Assembly: GCA_035935465.1 (NCBI GenBank)
Contig: DASYXA010000035.1
Location: 1 to 18,795, forward strand
From: UBA4735 sp035935465
Lineage (GTDB): Bacteria > Chloroflexota > Limnocylindria > P2-11E
DNA: 18,795 nt
Direction: 5' to 3'
Part shown: positions 14,168 to 18,795 of the stretch, piece by piece
Position numbering within the stretch: the stretch's first letter is position 1
Layout: every line of letters begins with the position of its first letter
Notes under the pieces: model-generated
Database searches by the model: none
What the model was told of the DNA's origin: nothing
Seen by the model: the letters and a program-made list of their open reading frames with translations, nothing else
Translations under genes and position numbers: made by a program

Positions 14168-16241
14168 CCGGGCCGCCGACCGGCACCGAACCGGACTTCT
14201 CGCGGACCTTCGCCTCGACCTCGCCTGCGATGTCGGGGTGGTCGCGGAAGAACTGCTTCGCATTCTCGCGGCCCTGGCCGAGGCGCGTCTCGCCGTAGTT
14301 GAACCATGCGCCGTACTTCGTGACGACACCGGTGAGCAGACCCATGTCGACGAGTCCGCCTTCGCGCGAGATGCCCTCGACCGCGAGGATCTCGATCTCG
14401 GCGAGCCGGAAGGGCGGCGCGACCTTGTTCTTCACGACCTTCACGCGCACGCGCCGGCCGATGACGTCGGTCCCGTTCTTGATCTGCTCGATCGGCCGCA
14501 CGTCGAGACGGATCGACGCGTAGAACTTGAGCGCCTTGCCGCCGGAAGTCGTCTCCGGTGAGTTGTGCGCGACCACGCTGTCGACGAGATAGTTGTGCGT
14601 GCCGTCGACCTCGAGGTCGTAGCGGTACGACGTCCGGCCACCCCACATGGCGGGCATCGGCTTGATGGCCGCGATCTCGGCCGGCAGAAGCCGCCGCTCG
14701 GGCTCGGAGATCACGGGTTCGACCTTGAACCGACCCCGGTACTTCGGGAGGAGCTTGTATTCCATGGACGGAGGAATGCTCGATGCAACCACCGACAGGA
14801 ATGTGTCGGTCGCATCGCGCTCCATTCGCAGGATTGCCTTGGAACGGACCTCGTGGAGCTTGCTCTCGACGCCGAACCGATCACGGAGCATGGCCACGAG
14901 TCGCTGTTGCGTGTCGATGCTCATCGCTTCGACGCAGATCGCGATCCGTCCGTTTTCTCGTTTTCCGCGGATCGTCAGGTTGCCGTCGTCCAGATACCAG
15001 AGCGCGAGCGCGAGCGGCGAGAGCGACGCGAGGTACTTCTCGTCGAACTGCTTCACGCCGAGCTTGTACGTGCTGCGCCGGAGATCGTGGAGCTCGGGCA
15101 GTGGAGTGCTGTCCCAGAAGCTGTCGCCGTCGTCGTTCTCCCAGTACGACCCCGGGATGTTCGCGAGGAGCGACATCTTCCACTGGAGGTACTCGCGCTG
15201 CTTCACGCCATGCCCGAGGCGGAACTTCACGCCCTTCGAGTGCGGCTTCTTCGGAGCGCTCAGCGAGCCGTCACCCAACAGGCTGCCGCGGACGACGTCC
15301 CACTGGAAGTCGCTCAACCGGAAGAGCTGCGCGAGCATCACGGGGTCGCCCGGCCGCAGGTCCTTCACGCGCGCGAAGCCCTCGGTCGTGAGGATCTCGT
15401 GGTCCGGCGTCGCCGAGAACTGCGCGCGGCCATTCCCGCTGGGACGGTGGACGGTCACCGAGAGGAAGTCCTTCGTCGCGCCGTTGTTGAACCAATTCGT
15501 GACCGGCGCCGAGCGAATCGCGCCCGTCTGCAGGTCTGCGGTCAAGACGTCGACCTTCAGTTTCTGGTTGACGATCTGGCCGATCTTCGCTTGCGAGCCG
15601 TCGGCGAGCGTGACGCGGGTGCCATAGCTGAAGCAGCCGAACATTACCCCGATCTTCTCGCGGAGCTGGTTGATGAAGATGACGGTCGTCTTCGTCTTCG
15701 AGACCGTGCCGGTGATCTTGCGCAGCGCCTGGCTCATGAGCCGGGCCTGGAGGCCGACGTGGGAATCCCCCATCTCGCCCTCGATCTCGGCTTTCGGCAC
15801 GAGCGCCGCCACGGAGTCGATGACCACGAGGTCGACCGCACCGCTCCGGACGAGCGTGTCGGCGATCTCGAGGGCCTGCTCGCCGTTGTCGGGCTGCGAG
15901 ATGAGGAGCTCATCGGTGTTCACGCCGCAGATGCGGGCCCAGCCGGCGTCGAGCGCGTGCTCGGCATCGATGAACGCCGCCGTACCGCCGCCCTTCTGTA
16001 CGCCGGCCACCGCGTGGAGCGCGAGGGTCGTCTTGCCGCCGGCCTCCGGGCCATAGATCTCGATCACCCGGCCGCGCGGATAGCCGCCGACGCCGAGCGC
16101 CAGGTCCAGCGCGAGCGAGCCGCTCGGAATGCTCTCGATCTGATCCTCGGTGTTGGCACCGAGCTTCATGATCGCGCCCTTTCCGAACTGCTTTTCGATC
16201 TGGAGGATGGCGGCGTCGATGGCCTTGGTCTTTTCGCTCAT
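14154..16241 (-). CDS. recA: Recombinase RecA precursor containing an intein
   Basis: DNA recombinase and SOS coprotease. The precursor has 695 residues; removing the 358-residue intein (203-560) leaves 337, a normal RecA. The N-extein shows Walker A GPEAGGKTT (64-72), FIDAEHALDAGW (90-101), Walker B-like LVVIDS (138-143), loop L1 EGEMGDSHVG (154-163) and FINQLREKIGVMFG (189-202). The C-extein resumes at SPETTSGGKALKFY. The insertion is therefore inside DNA-binding loop L2, so RecA should be inactive until spliced. The family-typical Tyr near position 101 is Trp here, and the P-loop reads EAGGK instead of ESSGK. The ATG at 16241 has GAGGGG 9 nt upstream; the open frame further upstream is not RecA-like. 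It overlaps recX by 14 bp and follows a 50-residue protein by 53 bp. Confidence 0.97.
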   Translation of the reverse strand: MSEKTKAIDAAILQIEKQFGKGAIMKLGANTEDQIESIPSGSLALDLALGVGGYPRGRVIEIYGPEAGGKTTLALHAVAGVQKGGGTAAFIDAEHALDAGWARICGVNTDELLISQPDNGEQALEIADTLVRSGAVDLVVIDSVAALVPKAEIEGEMGDSHVGLQARLMSQALRKITGTVSKTKTTVIFINQLREKIGVMFGCFSYGTRVTLADGSQAKIGQIVNQKLKVDVLTADLQTGAIRSAPVTNWFNNGATKDFLSVTVHRPSGNGRAQFSATPDHEILTTEGFARVKDLRPGDPVMLAQLFRLSDFQWDVVRGSLLGDGSLSAPKKPHSKGVKFRLGHGVKQREYLQWKMSLLANIPGSYWENDDGDSFWDSTPLPELHDLRRSTYKLGVKQFDEKYLASLSPLALALWYLDDGNLTIRGKRENGRIAICVEAMSIDTQQRLVAMLRDRFGVESKLHEVRSKAILRMERDATDTFLSVVASSIPPSMEYKLLPKYRGRFKVEPVISEPERRLLPAEIAAIKPMPAMWGGRTSYRYDLEVDGTHNYLVDSVVAHNSPETTSGGKALKFYASIRLDVRPIEQIKNGTDVIGRRVRVKVVKNKVAPPFRLAEIEILAVEGISREGGLVDMGLLTGVVTKYGAWFNYGETRLGQGRENAKQFFRDHPDIAGEVEAKVREKSGSVPVGGPDEES
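14562..15635 (-). mobile_element. Intein with LAGLIDADG homing endonuclease in recA (loop L2 site)
   Basis: Protein-level mobile element of 358 residues, in frame in recA, between Gly202 and a Ser (+1). Splicing motifs are complete: Cys1 in CFSYGTRVTLADG (block A), TPDH with Thr76 and His79 (block B), YDLEVDGTHNYLV (339-351, block F) and terminal VVAHN followed by Ser (block G, His357-Asn358). The endonuclease has two LAGLIDADG-type motifs, VRGSLLGDGS (115-124, acidic Asp122) and LALWYLDDGN (210-219, acidic Asp217), so it looks intact. From memory, the Mycobacterium leprae RecA intein occupies the same MFG/SPETT position and shares the CxxYxTRVTLADG opening; this should be verified by alignment. 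Its self-splicing should be cis and ATP-independent. Confidence 0.96.
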
Positions 16242-16294
16242 CTTCTTGGACCCCTCGGACGACAACGGCACGGACTTGCTCGGCGCCGCCACCG

Positions 16295-16447
16295 CTAGAA
16301 CTTCTCCTTGCGCTTGGGCTTGATGACCTCGAAGGCCATCGGGTTCACCGGGGCAACCGTCCCTTGGCGCTTCAGCTCCTTCGCGAGCTGCTCCTTGGAC
16401 TTCTTCTTCGCCTTCTTGCCGCCTGCGTCTCCACCACCAGTGGGCAT
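16295..16447 (-). CDS. Lysine-rich 50-residue protein of unknown function upstream of recA
   Basis: Short gene encoding 50 residues. A Gly-rich start (MPTGGGDAGG) leads to a lysine-rich helix-prone part (KKAKKKSKEQLAKELKRQG, about 11-29), then a hydrophobic/proline segment NPMAFEVIKPKRKEKF at the C-terminus. I recognise no family. Reality is supported by an excellent Shine-Dalgarno (AGGAGG, 16461-16456, 8-nt spacing), a good -10 upstream, and its own stop 53 bp before recA on the same strand. The basic composition suggests nucleic-acid or ribosome contact, but that is inference. An in-frame ATG at 16489 would add 14 residues but lies at or beyond the putative -10 and lacks a ribosome site. 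Confidence 0.72.
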   Translation of the reverse strand: MPTGGGDAGGKKAKKKSKEQLAKELKRQGTVAPVNPMAFEVIKPKRKEKF

Positions 16448-16484
16448 GTGCGTTCCCTCCTGGAACCCGTTTGGAAGCAGGGCG

Positions 16485-16490
16485 AGCATA
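16485..16490 (-). promoter_or_regulatory. Candidate -10 element of the small-protein/recA/recX operon
   Basis: TATGCT reads on the minus strand here, about 24 nt before the AGGAGG of the 50-residue gene. A weak GTCTAG lies at a 17-nt spacer where a -35 would be. It is back to back with the pduO promoter, which uses the same 74-bp gap. Confidence 0.45.
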
Positions 16491-16508
16491 GCAGCGCACG
16501 TGCCTGCC

Positions 16509-16514
16509 TAGACT
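16509..16514 (+). promoter_or_regulatory. Candidate leaderless-type -10 element of the adenosyltransferase gene
   Basis: TAGACT (TANNNT) ends 7 nt before the ATG at 16522, so transcription would start at or beside the start codon. No Shine-Dalgarno exists in the intervening GCGCGCG. No good -35 is seen. Confidence 0.45.
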
Positions 16515-16521
16515 GCGCGCG

Positions 16522-17076
16522 ATGACCGAACCGAAGCGTCACGCGCGCGTCACGACGAAGACCGGCGACACCGGCGACACCTCGCTCTTCGGTCCTGGCC
16601 GGTTCCGCAAGACCGACCCGCGGATCGAGGCGCTCGGCGACCTCGACGAGACGCAATCGGCCATCGGGCTCGCCCGCGCGGTCGCGTCTGGCTCGGTCGC
16701 GGAAACGCTGCTCGAGCTGCAGCGCGCGCTGTACGTCGCGATGTCCGAAGTGGGCACGCCCGCCGGCGACGTCGCCCGGCTCCCGCGGCGGATCGACGCG
16801 ACCGCCGTCGCGGAGCTCGAGGAGCACGCTGCCGCGGTGCGCGCGACGGTCGACATCGCGGCCCGGTTCGTGATCCCCGGCGAGGACGAGCTCTCCGCGC
16901 GTCTCGATCTGGCCCGTGCGGTCTGCCGGCGGGCCGAGCGGCGGGTCGTGGCGCTGGCCGACGCCGGCGTGGTCGACGGGGCGCACCTGCTCCCGTGGCT
17001 GAACCGGCTGTCGGACGTGCTATTCGTGCTGTCGCGAGCGGTCGAGCCAGGCGTGCGCCCGGCGCGGGAGCTCTAA
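16522..17076 (+). CDS. pduO: PduO-type cob(I)alamin adenosyltransferase
   Basis: Transfers the adenosyl group of ATP to cob(I)alamin to make adenosylcobalamin. The protein has 184 residues, the usual size of a PduO-type enzyme. The ATP-binding N-terminus TKTGDTGDTSLFGPGR is at 12-27, followed by KTDPRIEALGDLDETQSAIG (30-49), where DET replaces the usual DEL. FVIPGEDELSARLDLAR (116-132) and CRRAER (135-140) supply the conserved Arg and Glu residues. LNRLSDVLFVLSR (160-172) is the family C-terminal helix. The common PGG...LH motif reads PGE...LD here. No other cobalamin gene is nearby. The start lacks a Shine-Dalgarno and a TANNNT box precedes it closely. It converges with the DUF59 gene, with a single base between stop codons. 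Confidence 0.93.
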   Translation: MTEPKRHARVTTKTGDTGDTSLFGPGRFRKTDPRIEALGDLDETQSAIGLARAVASGSVAETLLELQRALYVAMSEVGTPAGDVARLPRRIDATAVAELEEHAAAVRATVDIAARFVIPGEDELSARLDLARAVCRRAERRVVALADAGVVDGAHLLPWLNRLSDVLFVLSRAVEPGVRPAREL

Positions 17077-17077
17077 C

Positions 17078-17377
17078 TCAGCGGAGCCAGGGCGGCGCTT
17101 CCCACTTGTCGGGGAGCACCGTGACCTTGATCGGCAGCTCCGCGGCCTGCTCGGACACCGACTGGATCTGGTTGATCAGCATCGGCCCGTAGGGGCAGAA
17201 CGGCGTGGTGAGGACCATCTTCACCTCGCCCTCGTCGGCCGAGAACGTGACCTCGCGGATGAGGTCGAGGTCGATGACCGAAAGGCCGATCTCCGGATCG
17301 AGCACGGCCTGGAGCGCGTTCAGGACCTTCTCCTGCTTCTCCGCGTCGGAAACGATGGGTGTGGTGTCTTCTGCCAT
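17078..17377 (-). CDS. DUF59/MIP18-family Fe-S cluster assembly protein
   Basis: Small cytoplasmic protein of 99 residues of the MIP18/SufT/PaaD type, implicated in Fe-S cluster maturation. LQAVLDPEIGLSVIDLDLI (22-40) carries the family DPEIG...VDLGLI signature, and LTTPFCPYGPML (56-67) carries the conserved cysteine Cys61. The C-terminus DKWEAPPWLR is short and typical. No suf genes are nearby, so a specific client cannot be named. Its ATG has no Shine-Dalgarno. GACAAT lies 6 nt upstream, resembling the arrangement before the pterin dehydratase, though the Nudix gene stop is only 12 nt upstream, so read-through from ruvB is also possible. Confidence 0.93.
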   Translation of the reverse strand: MAEDTTPIVSDAEKQEKVLNALQAVLDPEIGLSVIDLDLIREVTFSADEGEVKMVLTTPFCPYGPMLINQIQSVSEQAAELPIKVTVLPDKWEAPPWLR

Positions 17378-17383
17378 GCACCC

Positions 17384-17389
17384 ATTGTC
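17384..17389 (-). promoter_or_regulatory. Candidate leaderless-type -10 element of the DUF59 gene
   Basis: GACAAT on the minus strand ends 6 nt before the ATG at 17377. The same hexamer at the same distance precedes the pterin dehydratase start at 12034. It begins directly after the restored Nudix stop (17392-17390). Confidence 0.35.
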
Positions 17390-17918
17390 TCACCCGCCGA
17401 GGATCTCCCCGAACACCGGGCCGATCGGTGACCAGAGGCGCGGCGTGAGCGGTCCGACCGGCTGCGCGTCCCAAGCCGTAGCCGGCCATCCCAACGACCT
17501 CCGCGGGAAGCTCGAGCCGTCGAACGATCCGGCAATCCGCGCCGGCCTCCTCGCGGACCTCGCGAACGGCCGCGTCCTCGAGCGTTTCGCCGGGCTTCAC
17601 GCCGCCGCCCGGCAGGATCCAGAACAGGCCGTCGGCGTCGCGATGCTGGACCATCAGGATGCGGCCACGCCAGGGCACGATCACCCGGACGCGCGACGGC
17701 TCAGCGGTCATCCGCGGGGCCGCCGCGGCGACGAGCAGGGCGGCCAGCGCAGGGACGATCGCGGTGAGCGTGTCCCTGCCGCGGCCTGCCGTGCCGGCCG
17801 CCGCTGCCGCGACGACGGCCCACGGCCAGAGCAGGAACAGGTGGTCGTCGCTGTAGGCGTAGGGCACGCTGAAGAGCTCGACGGCGATCGCGATCAGGCC
17901 GGCGGCGCGTCGTCCCAC
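17390..17918 (-). CDS. Nudix hydrolase with N-terminal membrane hairpin; apparent frameshift near the C-terminus
   Basis: A GTG at 17918, 25 bp inside the ruvB end, opens a frame with two hydrophobic segments (about 5-20 and 27-42, with another at 51-67). A Nudix domain starts at MTAEPSRVRVIVP (from residue 70). The Nudix box GX5EX7REVREEAG occupies 105-127 and is complete. In the original frame the sequence then runs through the whole DUF59 gene to 17073, which is not credible. From about 17470 the +1 frame becomes GC-rich at third positions and ends naturally in RLWSPIGPVFGEILGG with a stop at 17392-17390. One extra base, for example in the GGG run at 17470-17472, explains this. It could be a real pseudogene or an assembly error. 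A shorter start is the ATG at 17711, giving a soluble Nudix protein. The substrate is unknown. Confidence 0.68.
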
Positions 17919-18795
17919 AACGTCGCACGCTGGGGCGGAGTGAGGCCGAGGTGCGCGTAGGCCCGCTCGGTCGCGACCCGCCCGCGCGGGGTCCGCTGGA
18001 GGTAGCCCTCCTGGAGCAGGTATGGCTCGTAGACGTCCTCGATCGTCTCGGTGTCCTCGCTCACCGCGGCGGCGAGCGTCTCGAGCCCGACCGGACCGCC
18101 GGAGAACTTCTGGACGATCGCCGAAAGGAGCATCCGGTCGACGGCGTCGAGGCCCTTCTCGTCCACCTCGAGCGCGAGCAGCGCGTCTTTCGCGACCGCG
18201 AGCGTGATGACGCCGTCGTGCTTCACCTGGGCGAAGTCGCGGACGCGCTTCAGCCAGCGGTTCGCGATGCGCGGGGTGCCGCGTGATCGGCGCGAGATCT
18301 CCGTCGCCGCGGGAGGCTCGATCGTGACGTTGAGGATCCGCGCCGAACGTTTCACCACCAGCTCGAGCGCCTCGGGCGTCAGCAGGTCGAGCCGGTAGGT
18401 CGCGCCGAAGCGGTCGCGGAGCGGCGAGGAGAGTCGGCCGATGCGCGTCGTCGCGCCGACGAGCGTGAAGCGCGGCACCGGGAGGCGGAGCGTGCGCGCA
18501 CCGGGACCCTTGCCGAGGACGATGTCGAGGTGGAAGTCCTCCATCGCGGGATAGAGCACCTCCTCGACGATCCGCGGCAGCCGGTGCACCTCGTCGACGA
18601 ACAGGATGCTGCCCGGCTCGAGGCTCGTGAGGATCGCGGCCAGATCGCCGGCCCGCTCCATCGCGGGTCCGCTGGTCACGCGGATCGCCACGCCGAGCTC
18701 GTGCGCGATGACGGTGGCCAGGGAGGTCTTCCCCACACCCGGCGGTCCGTACAGCGCGACGTGCTCGAGCGGCTCGTTCCGGCCCTTCGCCGCGT
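17894..18795 (-). CDS. ruvB: Holliday junction helicase RuvB (5' end outside window)
   Basis: AAA+ motor that drives branch migration with RuvA. The window holds 299 residues of the frame, which enters at the right edge; the N-terminal part (about 40-50 residues) is missing. Visible are Walker A GPPGVGKTS close to the window edge, Walker B LFVDEVHRLP, the sensor/arginine-finger segment GATTRIGRLSSPLRDRFG, the sensor-2 segment SRGTPRIANRWLKRVRDFA, and the C-terminal winged helix ending in EPYLLQEGYLQRTPRGRVAT. All catalytic motifs present are normal. ruvA and ruvC, the usual upstream neighbours, would lie outside the window. The Nudix gene begins inside its 3' end, so the two are probably cotranscribed. 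Confidence 0.97.
   Translation of the reverse strand, partial: AAKGRNEPLEHVALYGPPGVGKTSLATVIAHELGVAIRVTSGPAMERAGDLAAILTSLEPGSILFVDEVHRLPRIVEEVLYPAMEDFHLDIVLGKGPGARTLRLPVPRFTLVGATTRIGRLSSPLRDRFGATYRLDLLTPEALELVVKRSARILNVTIEPPAATEISRRSRGTPRIANRWLKRVRDFAQVKHDGVITLAVAKDALLALEVDEKGLDAVDRMLLSAIVQKFSGGPVGLETLAAAVSEDTETIEDVYEPYLLQEGYLQRTPRGRVATERAYAHLGLTPPQRATLWDDAPPA

Noticed and set aside
14565..16298. A 577-codon plus-strand ORF antisense to recA
   Set aside because: Same antisense GC effect; the sense strand carries every RecA and intein motif.
16462..16474. SOS/LexA-like palindrome GGAACCCGTTTGG before the recA operon
   Set aside because: The half-sites GAAC and GTTT are separated by 2 nt, not the 4 nt of the actinobacterial/Bacillus box, and one half is mismatched.
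16241..16499. RecA N-terminal extension upstream of 16241
   Set aside because: It reads through the 50-residue gene in a different frame and is unlike any RecA; MSEKTKAID with GAGGGG upstream is the normal start.
17073..17390. Reading the Nudix gene in one frame through to 17073
   Set aside because: It would overlap the whole DUF59 gene in another frame, and the sequence after about 17470 loses GC-rich third positions; a frameshift is simpler.

Overview
This window is GC-rich, densely packed bacterial chromosome with no rRNA, tRNA, IS element or CRISPR array that I can see. The combination of RNase Y with YmdB, recA-recX, and miaA-dapF-hflX, together with the GC-rich third codon positions, suggests a high-GC Chloroflexota (Limnocylindria-like) or a deep-branching Actinomycetota such as Thermoleophilia. 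This placement is inference from gene content and order only. Most genes lie on the minus strand. Four plus-strand or short cassettes break the pattern, and no gap reaches 300 bases.

Minus-strand block A (7313 down to 1) runs moxR-type AAA ATPase, DUF58 protein, DUF4129 membrane protein, miaA, dapF, hflX and an MFS exporter cut by the window edge. Nearly every junction is a start/stop overlap (ATGA, GTGA, CTGA, TAGTG or 14 bp), so the block is probably one translationally coupled operon. It joins an envelope-type MoxR/DUF58 module to tRNA modification (MiaA), lysine/peptidoglycan precursor synthesis (DapF) and ribosome rescue (HflX).

Minus-strand block B (11890 down to 7411) runs rny (RNase Y), ymdB, a VOC protein, a PHP-domain phosphoesterase of the TrpH/RNase AM type and an internally duplicated eight-helix membrane protein of no recognised family. 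All junctions overlap except rny-ymdB, which carries a perfect 9-bp hairpin. I read this as a candidate RNA-turnover operon: endonuclease, cyclic-phosphodiesterase-type enzyme and short-RNA or pAp phosphoesterase.

A divergent plus-strand pair (12034-12914) encodes a pterin-4a-carbinolamine dehydratase and a dienelactone-hydrolase-like enzyme, fused by ATGA.

Block C (16447 down to 12922) runs a 50-residue lysine-rich protein of unknown function, recA, recX and an S51 peptidase. recA is interrupted by a complete 358-residue intein with a LAGLIDADG homing endonuclease, inserted in DNA-binding loop L2.

The right end holds a plus-strand PduO-type cobalamin adenosyltransferase, then on the minus strand a DUF59/MIP18 Fe-S assembly protein, a Nudix hydrolase carrying an N-terminal membrane hairpin and an apparent frameshift, and ruvB (5' end outside the window).

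The most interesting items are the recA intein, the rny-ymdB-VOC-PHP-membrane protein operon, the duplicated membrane protein, the small recA-leader protein, the frameshifted membrane-Nudix gene, and a set of operon-start genes that seem to have a -10 element 6-7 nt before ATG (leaderless-type).
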